This document shows, one piece after another, positions 19,451 to 31,018 of a stretch of DNA of 64,000 nucleotides. The translations under genes were made by a program, and so were the position numbers. The stretch's first letter is position 1. The number at the start of each line of letters is the position of its first letter. The stretch is from Kluyveromyces lactis (lineage: Eukaryota; Ascomycota; Saccharomycetes; Saccharomycetales; Saccharomycetaceae): contig NC_006042.1 in assembly GCF_000002515.2 (NCBI RefSeq), positions 1 to 64,000 of the forward strand, read 5' to 3'. A model generated the notes under the pieces. The model ran no database searches. It was not told the DNA's origin and saw only the letters and a program-made list of their open reading frames with translations.

Positions 19451-20123
19451 TTCTAATTTGATAAAATTTTCTAAAGTATTGACTTCTTCGACAGTGGTAC
19501 TGCTCCGTGAAGACTTTAGAATAACATAAAACTAAAAACATACTAAACTAATAAGAAGACCATCCGAAACGTTTTATTCAATACTCTTCAACATATTAGC
19601 TTAAATCATGGGAATTCAAAATATAAAGCTTCCACCATTCACCGTGAAAAATAACTTTAAGGTTTAGCGCACTATATACGTTCAACACTTAAGATATTTC
19701 AGAATCAACAGACGACAGCGGAGGGCAGAACAACTGCGTCCTTTTCTTTCGCTGTAATGTCCAGGTGTTTTCGTGAACATTTTTCTTAAGACTAGTCCGT
19801 GGTGGCGCGTACTATGTTGACGTGTAGATGCCATATTTGGAAATTCTTTAGTTTTCTTCAGATTTGAGGAGGATTTTGGAATATGTACGGGTGCAAACAA
19901 ATATGACAGTCACTGGTATTTTAATCTTGTTCAAGTCTTTTCATTAAGATTAGAAGTGATGAATACAACAGCATGGGTCGCGCTTCGTAGTTTAAATATC
20001 AATAAGCGCTATAGTCTAGTAGTCGTTCTGTCAACTCTGACGATTCACGAATTTGAACTGCTGTTTGCAGACAGTACGGATGTCATAAATACTTTCAGCA
20101 TATCTCCGTTGAAAAGTCCGTCA
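19451..20123. other. Intergenic between RPS12 and GPB; MRS6 missing
   Basis: 673 bp holding the RPS12 promoter and the 3' end of the GPB gene. In S. cerevisiae MRS6 lies at this point; no trace of a Rab escort protein is visible. A 72-codon minus frame at 19682-19900 is basic but not recognised. Confidence 0.55.
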
Positions 20124-22511
20124 TTATACACCTGGGATATCAATCAATGGTAAGTTTACCAATGATATTGCACCACGTAGGAAAACATCACAGCTTTCCG
20201 TATCCGTTATAAGACCTCCTACCGTCCATATGTAGTCTTGATCGTAGACGATGGGATTACATGATAGTCTCAGCGCAGACAAAGGCATATCTTCCGTATA
20301 TTTTGTTCTGGCTCTATTCATGATGTTAACAACTTCGAAGTTTCTAATTACCCGAGATGGTAAACTGATGAACGTGAAGGTTCCATCGGTATCATGCATG
20401 GGATGTTGATGTTTTTCGTCATACTTGTAGTCTTTCCAGTATAAAGAAGAATCCACGTCTTTTTGGCTCAATCCTCCAATTACCACGGTGATCTGTTTAT
20501 TATGTACAAAAGTGTGTCCCGTAAGAGGAAATTCAACTATTTTGAGCTCTCCGGTCTCTTTGTCCTTGGCTTTCAATGATAGTTTTGTCCAAGTTCCCTC
20601 ATCTAAATCATAACACCACATATCACCGTGAATAAACTTATTTGCGGAACCTCCATGTATTATTAGCGACTTATTTAATCTTTTGGGACTAGTGCTGGAA
20701 TTCATGGTTCTTCCTGGAATCATCGGCTCGTTTACAACGGGTTCATCGTTAATATTGTCAACTATTTTGAAATTATGCATTAGTCTGTCTAACAGATCTG
20801 CGTCCATAGATTTCGGACTCAAAGAGTCTGTATCTACGACATAAGATGCCATAAAACCTCTAGGTAAAGGCCATTTTTTGTAATAGTCCCTCAGAAATGC
20901 TTCATCAACTGCGTTTTGTGGTAATCTAGATATTATTGTCACTAATGCGGTGTCAGCAAACTTCAAAAAGTTACGTTTGCCCCGAGATAGGACGGTCACT
21001 TCGACCTTCCATAAATCGGATATCGGTATGAACTTGCCATCTCCGCCTTCTCTATAACCACCCATAATTAAAATGCTGTAAACACCGGGTGAACTTGATG
21101 AGGTTGGGGAAATGATATTATCGGAACTCAATGCCATTGATGAGGATACAAAATTCATCATAGGGTCTTCGAAAGTATTAGTAGAGGAATTCTTTTCAGC
21201 TGTTGAGGATGACAATGAAGAAGGGGGAGAATCAGTACCTGATGTTGAACTTCTGGTAGATTTATGGGTGTGTGTTTTCAATGAAACCTGTAGATGTCCA
21301 AATCTGGGGACTGTATTCGGATATTTCACGTATTTTGTAGGTTGCGCAACAAGCTGTAATTTGGTGAACTTGTAGCACAAAGTGTCCAATATATATGCAG
21401 TATCGTTCAATATTGCTCGCTTTTTAATGTAGTATTCGTTTGTTTTAGGATCAATTGAAACTTCGTGTTTTATTTCAAAGCCACCATAATAGAATATATG
21501 CCTGTCGGTTAAAATAGAGCCCTGGACACAAACTAAAGCGGGAGGGATCTGTCCTGTGGCATTCACTTCAGTCCACTTTGTTGACGTATAAGAAAATGTG
21601 TACAACTTATTACTTGGAAGCATAGCCGGGTTATTAATGATTGTTTCGTCTAATGGAGGCGGAAGGTGTTTTATTCCGTCTACGTGAAAACTGGATAAGT
21701 CCGGGGAAACTTCGGAGAAAGAATAGGATGGTGACATTCCTCCAAAAATATACAAACAGCTATCCAAATTAACAATGGAATGATATGTTAGGGCAGGCAC
21801 TCTAGTGTCACTAAAAATTGGGGGATACAGCTTAGTAATAGTAATTGGACATGTTTCTGAATAAGGAACGTTGAGTTTGATTTTATAGGATGTGTACAGC
21901 TTTGGCTCCATGTCCGGAGAGCTTGGTTGCCACCTAGCAATCGGCACCCACATATTTTCCTCACGTTCAGATATCTCACCGGAAGAAAAAGAGTCGCAGT
22001 TCGATGAAAATTTCTGACGGTACTTAATGTAAACCTTTGCTGCCTCAGTGGCCTGATTTTCCTGAGTAGTGTCAATGCTAAAAGAATTTGTGGACTTCTG
22101 CTCTTCAGGAAGACGATCCATGTTCCATGATGAGAATCTATGGGATAGTGAGGTCCTACGTCTTGAAGATCTGCTCTGAGGCGAATTGGTACTTTGAGAG
22201 ACATAGCTATCTTTCCGTGTTGCCAAAGAGTCCAATGCTTCCTTATGATAGTAATTCCTTAATTTCTGTAGATTTACTTCCCTTTCTTCCTTCATAAGCT
22301 CCGCGGTAGCAGCAGGCGTATTCAATGTAGGAATATAACTAGTGATATAAGGAATTGGAGAAAATTGTTTGTATTGACCATCCTTATTGATTGTTTTGAA
22401 TGTAGATGGGACGTCGTTCCATTCATAATTTAAATGGTAAGGTTGATCGTTTTTAATGGCACGTTCCTCAGATGGCCTGGGATCCTGACTAAGAGGATCA
22501 AGAGCTTCCAT
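20124..22511 (-). CDS. GPB1: Kelch-repeat regulator of PKA signalling (Gpb1/Gpb2, Krh)
   Basis: 795 residues from the ATG at 22511; the frame is open further upstream only through a non-ATG codon. Six kelch-type blades are visible by their GG cores: LYIFGGMS, IFYYGGFE, ILIMGGYREGG, LIIHGGSANKF, VVIGGLS and WTVGGLI. The Ser-rich N-terminal ~190 residues are low complexity. In S. cerevisiae Gpb1 and Gpb2 bind the G-alpha Gpa2 and PKA subunits and stabilise Ira1/2, lowering Ras-cAMP output. This is the single pre-duplication gene for both: it neighbours RPS12/NDD1 as GPB1 does and PEX22/CNE1 as GPB2 does. Confidence 0.9.
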   Translation of the reverse strand: MEALDPLSQDPRPSEERAIKNDQPYHLNYEWNDVPSTFKTINKDGQYKQFSPIPYITSYIPTLNTPAATAELMKEEREVNLQKLRNYYHKEALDSLATRKDSYVSQSTNSPQSRSSRRRTSLSHRFSSWNMDRLPEEQKSTNSFSIDTTQENQATEAAKVYIKYRQKFSSNCDSFSSGEISEREENMWVPIARWQPSSPDMEPKLYTSYKIKLNVPYSETCPITITKLYPPIFSDTRVPALTYHSIVNLDSCLYIFGGMSPSYSFSEVSPDLSSFHVDGIKHLPPPLDETIINNPAMLPSNKLYTFSYTSTKWTEVNATGQIPPALVCVQGSILTDRHIFYYGGFEIKHEVSIDPKTNEYYIKKRAILNDTAYILDTLCYKFTKLQLVAQPTKYVKYPNTVPRFGHLQVSLKTHTHKSTRSSTSGTDSPPSSLSSSTAEKNSSTNTFEDPMMNFVSSSMALSSDNIISPTSSSSPGVYSILIMGGYREGGDGKFIPISDLWKVEVTVLSRGKRNFLKFADTALVTIISRLPQNAVDEAFLRDYYKKWPLPRGFMASYVVDTDSLSPKSMDADLLDRLMHNFKIVDNINDEPVVNEPMIPGRTMNSSTSPKRLNKSLIIHGGSANKFIHGDMWCYDLDEGTWTKLSLKAKDKETGELKIVEFPLTGHTFVHNKQITVVIGGLSQKDVDSSLYWKDYKYDEKHQHPMHDTDGTFTFISLPSRVIRNFEVVNIMNRARTKYTEDMPLSALRLSCNPIVYDQDYIWTVGGLITDTESCDVFLRGAISLVNLPLIDIPGV

Positions 22512-23087
22512 ATTGAACGATGAATTTGGAGCTGACAAACTATGCAATAGCTTTATCTGAGGTTCCCTTTATTTTAAAGTTTATTCGACTGTTCCTTAAT
22601 TGATTTGGGGGCGGATTGTAATATTTATTGTTCGTTTTTCTTTTTGTCTTTTGTTTTTCAAGTGGGAATTATTTATTTTGAAGGGCGTAAGGCACGGCTA
22701 CTGGGCAGGATTTTGTAATCAAAGCAGTCATAAATTGCAGGTTCTTGCAACATACAATGAACTCCTTGTAAGTTAGTTCACAAGATAGCCTGATTTTGGA
22801 TGGTGAATACCAATTTTTTTTTTTTTTTATTGAATTATCACCAACTTTATTGGGAAGAAAACGAAACGGCACAAACTAATATAGATGCTTTGAGATGTAC
22901 ATAAGAATTGAAGAGTAATATGAAAATATAAAAACGAAGCCTTCAGTCAAAAGCTGCGAGGCGTGCGAAAGGATAAGGTAGATATAAAACATGAATAAGG
23001 AAAAGTGCAAGCATTGTTCCTTGCTGAAAGTATGGGGAAAGCACATTGATTTAATTTCCCTTTTTTTTTTGTCGATTATGCTGTCTT
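22512..23087. other. GPB upstream region, candidate ARS
   Basis: 576 bp. ATATTTATTG-TTCGTTTTTC at 22621-22640 resembles the ATTTATTGTTTT core of K. lactis replication origins. A run of 15 T lies at 22814-22828. Nothing coding is seen. Confidence 0.35.
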
Positions 23088-24740
23088 TTATTGAGAATTA
23101 GGTATGATATTAGAAGTTTCGTAGACTTTCTTCTTTTTCTTCTTTTTCTTAACTTCTCCAGGTACAATAACCGAACGAGATCTCTTTAATTTTGCTTGAT
23201 TATTCGAAGTAACTCCGTCATCCGAATTAAAACTGGTTGTATCGGTCATTATAATTTGGAACCTCTGTTTTGTGATTAATTGATTTGTCTTAGATTTGTT
23301 TTTATTCCCATTTCTGTTAAGCTTTGGTTTTCTTACTTTTTCCGAAGTAGATGATATGTCATGTGTTGTACCCATACTGGAATGTATATTAGCGTTATTA
23401 ATGTTAATTGGTTGGTTGTTAGTGTCCGGTGCTCTTAATGACGGAATTGTGAGCCCTTCTTTGAAGGATCCCATTTTCGGTAGTTCAAAACTTGGGTCAA
23501 GTCTGAACTTCTCACTTTTATTTAGGGATAGTTTAGGTGTCGGTGATGCTCGAAGGTGAAATAGTTTCTCATCGATGTTTGGATCTCTTTCAGGCGAACA
23601 TTTGACACCTGACGAATGAAGTTGGATGGTGGTAGGGGATGAGCAATATAGCTTCGATCCAGGGCTTTCATTCCTTAAAGCTGGTCTTGAAGTAGGTGTA
23701 GACTGTAAGTTATGCTTTCGGGCACGATGAAAGTCAACCAATGCGCTGTTGTTCGAAGAAATTGGTTGCATCATTTTGGTAAACGGTGTTCCCATTTCAT
23801 TCAAAATCCTTCTGCCGTATGGCGTCAAGGACATCTGTTTTCGAGGCGGAGACAATGAAGTCTTGGAAGCAGAATTGAACATGAGGTTTACATCAATATT
23901 TTGCAATGGAGAGTGAATGGAATTCATCAATCCTGTGTTATTTTGTTGATGGGTTAAATTCGTATTATTAGTGACAAATTTAAGAGGTGTCTTGGCGGGA
24001 GTTTGTCTTTGTTGCCAAAAGTTTAAACCTGCTGGTGAGTCCATCAAAAATTCTTTGAATTGTTCAGGACTCGCAAGCAATAATTCGTTTGCAAAATTTC
24101 CGAAATGCAACACAGAGGAAGGTTGTTCATTTATATCAGGTAAGATTGGTTGAGAGATGTTATTTCCAGTGATTGCTGTTCTAGTTGCTGCCGCTGACGA
24201 TGATGATGAGGATGAAGATATAGATGACTTCCCATTTCTTTCTGTTGAGTTTGCTGATGTCTGGATGGTAGAACCTTGATTGGAACCTGTAACAATGGAG
24301 GCGGAGGCTCTCGAATTCGAGGATGACAGAAGCACTTCAACGTCGTGTGATGTTGAACTATGTGTCGTACCAGTAAATTCAGCATTGATAGAGTTATCAC
24401 CATCAGTTAATATTTGACTACTATTGACATCGATATCATTGGAGCTAGTGTTCGGATCAACGGTGGGTCGATGGCTGTGCTGGTGATGACGCTGGTGATT
24501 GCGATGATTCAGCATGCTATTTTCAACCAATGAGTAATCATTCAAATCGGAATTATCCCTTTCAACAGCGTTTATATGGTCCAGTTTGTTCTGATTAAGG
24601 GTGTATGGAGTTGGTAATGTGTGTTGCATTGGTTGCGGACTATTGAAGGCATATTTAGTACCAAGCTGCTCTTGCCCTGCATTTGACCGGTAGATATGAG
24701 GACTTGTCAAGTAATTGGCTTCCTCGTCCCTTGAATTCAT
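23088..24740 (-). CDS. NDD1: Cell-cycle transcriptional activator Ndd1
   Basis: 550 residues from the ATG at 24740 (S. cerevisiae 554). Conserved islands match Ndd1 in order: QPSSVLHFGNFANELLLASPEQFKEFLMDSP, KTPLKFVT, NVDVNLMFN-like NIDVNLMF, SLTPYGRRILNEMGTPFTKM, NSALVDFHRARK, SSPTTIQL, LPKMGSFK and the basic KLKRSRS near the C-terminus. Ser/Asn-rich linkers separate them. Ndd1 is the Fkh2/Mcm1-bound coactivator of the G2/M CLB2 cluster, regulated by Cdk1 and Cdc5 through SP/TP sites, many of which are present. It is divergent from NUD1, as in YOR372C-YOR373W. Confidence 0.93.
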   Translation of the reverse strand: MNSRDEEANYLTSPHIYRSNAGQEQLGTKYAFNSPQPMQHTLPTPYTLNQNKLDHINAVERDNSDLNDYSLVENSMLNHRNHQRHHQHSHRPTVDPNTSSNDIDVNSSQILTDGDNSINAEFTGTTHSSTSHDVEVLLSSSNSRASASIVTGSNQGSTIQTSANSTERNGKSSISSSSSSSSAAATRTAITGNNISQPILPDINEQPSSVLHFGNFANELLLASPEQFKEFLMDSPAGLNFWQQRQTPAKTPLKFVTNNTNLTHQQNNTGLMNSIHSPLQNIDVNLMFNSASKTSLSPPRKQMSLTPYGRRILNEMGTPFTKMMQPISSNNSALVDFHRARKHNLQSTPTSRPALRNESPGSKLYCSSPTTIQLHSSGVKCSPERDPNIDEKLFHLRASPTPKLSLNKSEKFRLDPSFELPKMGSFKEGLTIPSLRAPDTNNQPININNANIHSSMGTTHDISSTSEKVRKPKLNRNGNKNKSKTNQLITKQRFQIIMTDTTSFNSDDGVTSNNQAKLKRSRSVIVPGEVKKKKKKKKVYETSNIIPNSQ

Positions 24741-26772
24741 CTGGAAATCTGGTAACACTGGTAGCACTGGTAATAATATTCTTGATTTATTGTTACGGTA
24801 AACGAATGTCGTTGTGAGAAATGAAATGAAGGCGTAGTTGGCTGCAATGTAAAAAATTCAAATGAAACAAAGAGAGATGTCCAGTTGTTTAAATATAAAC
24901 ACAATAGTCAAACTGTATCTTGAAATTGAAAAACAAAAAACGATACAGAGTGTAATCTGAATCCAAGCGAATGCTTCTTTTTGTCTTTAACGAGAGGAGA
25001 AAGGAAAGTCACAGTGCTGAACTAAACCTGAAATAAGGATCCCACCACACGCGTACTGTTACTCTATGGGTATGACGATTGATGAAATAGATAAACGTAC
25101 AGTCTTAAATCAAATAGTGAATCTGTAGTAGTGTTCCAATGCAACGGTTTCGTAAACAAATTCCAAAGATAAGCTAACTAGCAGAGGATATAAAGTATGA
25201 TTTTTGTATCACTTATGCGTAAATGATGGTTGTTTGCTATTCCCCTCTGTTGTAATATCTTCAAGCTTCTGGGAATTATATAGTATTACCGGGTAGGCAG
25301 AATTAAACTCAGTTAAACGTCCACGAATTGAAACAGTTGTTCCATGAAATATCGATAGCCAGGTTGAGAGTTATGCTGAAGGTTGTCTTAGCTTACATTT
25401 GTTTTGTTTCGTTTTGTTTTGTTTTTTTATTTTTATCACAGAAAATGCTATTAACAGATGCAGAAACTACGGGGCTATGAGATGGACCCACAAAGAGGGG
25501 AGCGAAAAACTGTTAATTACCCGGTTACAATGCGACGCGAAAAAATATGTAAATAATAATGAACCATGTCGTGGTTATAGCTGTATTCCAGCCGGGATCT
25601 GAAATGTCAGTAGAAAAGGTTCTGCAGCGTTTTTTCGTTTATACCGCAGATAAGAAGGGCTTTATTCGATGCGATACTGTGTATCCGATATACATTAGAA
25701 TTTACATGACGGAGTTCATTGAATCCTCAAGTTTTTCTACGCATAGAAGTACTACACCAATGTAAATGCAGTAGAAATATTGTCGAGAATCCCAATTATA
25801 TTACTGTCGTACTACAGCGCATCTTTTCTTGATAGCATCAGTTATCGATCTTTCTTTGCAGCAAACAACGTGCGAGGAATCTAACATCAGTTTTCATACT
25901 TTTTATACCGTTTATGTTTTTTTTTTCGGTTTTCTTAAGGCTTTACACATTGTGGCATGAAGTCAGAAGAAAAGTAATACTGTTTCGAAACGACAGACGC
26001 CAGATGTCACACTTTGTTTTTGCCGTCCAATTTCCTACTTTTTATAGGTGTATATGTATGTCTGCTAAATGCAATTGTATCATTTATCTATATAGTTTTC
26101 TCTTTGTGAAAGCGCTCCGCAAATGCAGAAAGTGCATTTGAGAAAAACATGAAAACAATAATAAAAACAAGATTAAATTCGAGAATGAAAACAAACGCCC
26201 AATTGAAAGAAGCTCTGCTAATTGTTGAAGTATTATGAGTTTACAAGAAGTGAATTCAGTTACAGATAACTGTAGAATACCATTCGTTTTCTAAAAGCTT
26301 ACAAAAGCTATAGGCAATTTCTTTGTTCGGTTCTACGAGCTATTGATTGATAGCTCTCAAATATTGGCGTTGAATCCTTAGCTGATTAAGTTTTTATTTA
26401 GCATTTTGTGCTTCATCGACTAGCAACAAACAAGATTTTTTGAAGAGATCTTTGCGCAAGTAAAAGTTGACAAAGGTGAGACAGGTTTACCCTCTCGCGT
26501 TATTTTACCTACCGGAACTCCTAAAGATCAAATCTCTAGATTTCAGTGCTCTATATCTAAAGTTGAGTGTCCAATCGAATTTGTTGCAATCGTTCTTTTA
26601 TTCCCACGTCATTGCTTGTACAAGCTTCGCGTACCATTGTAAGGCTTACATTTCTCTGGCGAGAATCAGAACACCCGTAAATAAAACAAACTAAGTGGGG
26701 AACACCTTACTGCGCAGTCTGTAAGAGTTCACTGATCAACATCTTCTCATTTCATCTCTCAAATTGATCGAT
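24741..26772. other. Divergent NDD1-NUD1 intergenic region
   Basis: A long 2-kb bidirectional promoter. AAAACAATAATAAAAACAAG at 26153-26172 resembles, on the minus strand, the K. lactis ARS core. Short frames here show no recognisable protein. Confidence 0.45.
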
Positions 26773-29505
26773 ATGGATTTAGCTGAGAGTTTAGAAAACT
26801 TTCATATTACGAGTCCTGAGAAGGTCAATACTGTAAAGCGATCAAACGGAAATTTCGAAGATTTCATCAACAGTGATGATTTCGAAGATCAAAACGAACA
26901 ACCTGGTATAGCAATCGAACGTCCGACGCTTGAGAAAGTGCAACTTAAAAAGACTAAAAAAGCTGAACTTAAACCATATAAAGAAAATGAAAACCCATTG
27001 CCACAGCAATTTGGTTCTTTCCTTAGCAAAATGGACGATTGGTCAGTCAACTACGGTACAGTAAAAGCTTTGAAGGAGGATTCGAAAACAAATGGGACCA
27101 TGGCGCAAAGGTTAAATAACTTGGATGAAGGAAACGATGCTCCACAGGCTCAGTGGAAAAATTATTTACTCAAACCAAAGCAAAAGAGTGACCAATCTGC
27201 GAAAGATGTATCGGATTTAATTGTGACAGCATCATTAAGTGATCTTTCTTTAATTCCTGCAGATACATTCAAGAAGAAGGAAAGGAACGATCTCAGTAGT
27301 CTAAGTCATGAAACTGATCCTGCACGAGAAGCAAAATCAGTCTTTAAAAATGTTCTGAAAAACCAAAGATCCAATTATTTCAGGGACAATGATACCCTAA
27401 CCACTCAGAATACTAAGAATTCAAATGGTGCCAACCAGCCATATCAGACAAGGAACTACATAAATTCAGACTTCGAGTCCGGATCCCGTCCCGTGTCTGG
27501 ATCAGAAGATTTTGAATCGGGTTCTGATTCAAGTTCGGATTCTCTATCCGAACTGAACCCATCGAATCTCAACTCACCTAGTCCTAAGCCTAGAATTGTA
27601 ACGAACACCAGAAGGTTACCTCTGATAACTCCAGAAGATGCTGGGTTAGTATTTGATCATGAAACTGGACTATGGGATAAACAACGTATGATAGCCGCTG
27701 CTGATTCCAATATATCGGAAAACAGTACCGGCTCATTTGTTATGGAGGAAGATTCGACAACAACTAATTCGAATTCGAATTCTCATTCTAGTCTAAAACC
27801 CATTTCAGATTCATTCAAACGAGACCCTACCTTGGACAATTGTATAGATACTCAAATTCCGGTCATTGCAACGGCCAATAGTGAAATTGAAAGTGGGTTA
27901 GATGATGAATATTTAGGAAGCAACGTAACATTAAACACTGTTACTGATGACACCCCATTGAGTACACCCAAATTCAATAGAAACTTTTATCAAAAAGATA
28001 CGGATAAGCCAATGACTCGTTATCCTTCTTCATCACTGCACAAAGAACTGTCGAACATTCATTCTCAGGGCACCGCCAATATTGCTGATATAACTAGCAT
28101 TAGCCGGATGGATACTTCCTACGATCTTACCAAGAGAGAAATTGTATCGAGATTATTAGAGATTGAACCCAACCCAACCAATTGGCAGACTCTGTACGAA
28201 GTAGATCTATCTGATCAAGCAATAAAGGACTCCTGTACTGGTATTGATGAATTATTGCCGAATTTAATCAACCTCGATGTGTCTAACAATGAGTTGATAT
28301 CGTTACAAGGCATACCTAATCATATACAAAGTTTGAATATTTCTAATAACAAGCTAAGATCGCAACTTCTACAATTTCAAGACTTACCGCATGTCGAACA
28401 TTTGGATCTTTCAGACAACAACCTAAGTGCATTGCAAGATCTTAGGTTCACTGCTCCGTTGTCACATCTACACTACGTGGACGTTTCCAATTGCGGTATT
28501 GTATCTTTGATGGGCCTTCCAAAATTCGCCAAAGTTGATACGATTATCGCCAAGGATAACAAATTGATAGGTTCCATAGACTTCAAGCAATTGTGCGAAA
28601 CTTCTCCTATACCGTGGCAACATGTGACAAAACTTGATTTGTCAAATAATAGGATCACAAATCTCAAAAACCTACATTATTTGGTCAGTTTGAGAGTGTT
28701 AATATTAGATGGTAATTCGATTGAACAATTGCATAGTGGCTCATATCATCAAGGTTCTAGGAGTCGTGTTGGAAAGAAGATTGAAGTAGGAAACCCCGAA
28801 TTGCGTTACCTAAGTATCAAAGATGGCGGTGTCCCTGTACACTCCTTTTCCGGGTTTCCTAACCTACGAATCTTACGAATTACTGTGGCGATGGACAGCA
28901 TCAATATTGAAGAGAATGCAATCGATTCACATATGACAAATAACAATAATAGCGATATAGAGAGTCCTAACTACAATGCATCGTTGATACCATTATCCGA
29001 ACGATTCCCCATGTCATTCCCATTGGAGCAACTGGAAATCCTTGGGATGCCTCATTCAAGTCCGCGTCAACCATCAAAGCAAATGTTTGGAACTTCCACT
29101 AATGGTAGAAAGCAAAAGCTTGGTTCCGATCCAAACTCATCATCAGCATGGGAAGGTTTCGAGTTCCCACCACAGCTTCGTCGGGTAACCCTACGCTCAT
29201 TAGGACTCACAAGAGTCCCACAAACGCTCACGAATAACACGGGTCTAAGCTCATTAGATATGCAAGGTAATAACATCTACTCCGCACAAATATTATTGCC
29301 TTCACTCCCGTGTAATTTACTCCGATTAAATATACTACAGAACCCTGTGCTAGAAGAACCTTTGCGTGGTACCGACAAAATAAATACTGGGAGCGGCACT
29401 AACCATGATTTGGTGGTGCATCAACGCAGAAACAAGGACTTACTCCGTCTTTTACTCCACTGGTGCCCCGCCCTTGTGGAGTGTGACCTCTGTACGGAGG
29501 GGTAA
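26773..29505 (+). CDS. NUD1: Spindle-pole-body outer plaque scaffold Nud1 (centriolin-like)
   Basis: 910 residues from the ATG at 26773; the frame extends three codons upstream to a TTG. The N-terminal ~470 residues are disordered, Ser/Asn-rich and contain many SP/TP phosphosites. A leucine-rich-repeat domain follows from about 490 (INLDVSNNELISLQGI, SLNISNNKLR, HLDLSDNNLSAL, KLDLSNNRITNLKNL, VLILDGNSIEQL), with a last LRR block near 825-860. Nud1 anchors the mitotic exit network (Tem1-Cdc15-Mob1/Dbf2) and gamma-tubulin receptors at the spindle pole. The sequence DAGLVFDHETGLWDKQRM near 295-310 resembles the conserved Nud1/Cdc11 N-terminal motif. ALD4 follows on the same strand, as in YOR373W-YOR374W. 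Confidence 0.92.
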   Translation: MDLAESLENFHITSPEKVNTVKRSNGNFEDFINSDDFEDQNEQPGIAIERPTLEKVQLKKTKKAELKPYKENENPLPQQFGSFLSKMDDWSVNYGTVKALKEDSKTNGTMAQRLNNLDEGNDAPQAQWKNYLLKPKQKSDQSAKDVSDLIVTASLSDLSLIPADTFKKKERNDLSSLSHETDPAREAKSVFKNVLKNQRSNYFRDNDTLTTQNTKNSNGANQPYQTRNYINSDFESGSRPVSGSEDFESGSDSSSDSLSELNPSNLNSPSPKPRIVTNTRRLPLITPEDAGLVFDHETGLWDKQRMIAAADSNISENSTGSFVMEEDSTTTNSNSNSHSSLKPISDSFKRDPTLDNCIDTQIPVIATANSEIESGLDDEYLGSNVTLNTVTDDTPLSTPKFNRNFYQKDTDKPMTRYPSSSLHKELSNIHSQGTANIADITSISRMDTSYDLTKREIVSRLLEIEPNPTNWQTLYEVDLSDQAIKDSCTGIDELLPNLINLDVSNNELISLQGIPNHIQSLNISNNKLRSQLLQFQDLPHVEHLDLSDNNLSALQDLRFTAPLSHLHYVDVSNCGIVSLMGLPKFAKVDTIIAKDNKLIGSIDFKQLCETSPIPWQHVTKLDLSNNRITNLKNLHYLVSLRVLILDGNSIEQLHSGSYHQGSRSRVGKKIEVGNPELRYLSIKDGGVPVHSFSGFPNLRILRITVAMDSINIEENAIDSHMTNNNNSDIESPNYNASLIPLSERFPMSFPLEQLEILGMPHSSPRQPSKQMFGTSTNGRKQKLGSDPNSSSAWEGFEFPPQLRRVTLRSLGLTRVPQTLTNNTGLSSLDMQGNNIYSAQILLPSLPCNLLRLNILQNPVLEEPLRGTDKINTGSGTNHDLVVHQRRNKDLLRLLLHWCPALVECDLCTEG

Positions 29506-31018
29506 AGGAAATCCAAATGAAAGAAAAAAAAAGAATAGAAAATAGTAAAAAACAACTGAAATCTATCAAAATCTTATAGAAGAGAGAAGTTTCTCTCATG
29601 AAGGGAGAAGCAAAGAGGGGCACCGCTTAACTGGTTAAGTGAGAGTCTATATTGTGTTTCAGTAGACAGACAGAGTATCTGTAATCCTTCTCGACCCCTC
29701 CCTCCTATCCAATTCTGTCATATCAAACATCGAGAATCGGAGCTTCGAAAAGCCACAAAAAAGAAGTGTTATTACCTATTGTTTAAAGTGTAGCTTATAC
29801 ACCGCTTGTGTTCTCATGTAATAAATTAACTAATGTTGCTTAGAGCTACCTAGATAATGTTGTGTCAGTAATGCAATATTCAAAACAGAGAGGTCCAGAG
29901 ACCGGAAATAATGAACCGAATATACGCAAAAAAGAAGTTTCTCCGATCTCGATATTGCAATCTGCCGAAAAAAAAAAAAGGGCGTCAATGATTAGCTAAC
30001 ATAAGCCAGAAATACAGAAACACTGGCAGTGATTGAAGTTTTGATGTAATCTGTTGTATTGTGTTTCTTTTAGACCCCTCTTTCAACTACCAAGTATCGT
30101 GCCTAAGTTATTGTGTCGGGAGGGGAAACCGGAACGGAGGGGCATATTCATTAGCTAATATAGTAAACGAGTAGAAATATACTGGAGATTTGTTTTCTTA
30201 GCAAAAACTGGTGTTTGAAATTCACGGAGTATATTGAAGAACAGGCGCGGGCAGTGCAGCACATCTAATAGTGTTGCTATAAACCAAGACAACGAGATAC
30301 TGCCCTTCGTTCGGAAGCACAACTCAAGTGACCAGTCACACAATTCTAGTTTATCCACCAGTTGTTCTCCCGAAAAGAAAAAAATGAAACGATATTCAGA
30401 GTGTTTCTGCTCTCTTGCGCTTATTTACCGGTATTTACATTAGGCCACAATCCAATTTGCAACATTTGGCTAGTGATGGGACAGAGGTTTTCCTTTTATG
30501 ACCATACTGTAAAGGGTTTGTATCCACGTAGTATCAACATACGTTAAGCGGGGTCATTCGAGTTCTCAACATTTTCCCACTTTGCTTCTCCATTTTTATG
30601 AGCTACGGCTTTTCTGTTGTTTTAATCACCCTTAATTCAGACACTTCCTTCACTTTAGAATTGTATATATACATATATATATATATATATAAGCTATATG
30701 ATTTCCAGTTTATTCACTCAGGACGCTATTTCAGGAGATTTGGACTTCAGCAAGAAAAATTAACTAATTACAGATAATCGACCTAGTTGATATTCCTCTA
30801 ACGCTATATTTTGTACCGCGTTGACAATATACATTATTTAAGGTTCAGATATCATTGACAAGTTTCCCAAAAAAAAAAAAGGGCAACGAATACTGACACA
30901 TTGAAAAAAAGAATCGGAATTTCAACTAGACGCTTTGAGTTCAAAATTTTAACCATAATACCATATTCGTCTATTAAGAAAACCAGTGCGATTCAAAAGG
31001 CAAAACTTTTCAAATAAA
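29506..31018. other. ALD4 upstream region
   Basis: 1.5 kb. Contains an AT dinucleotide tract at about 30663-30692 and poly-A runs at about 29968 and 30870. No gene or tRNA is seen. The length suggests complex carbon-source control of ALD4. Confidence 0.45.
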
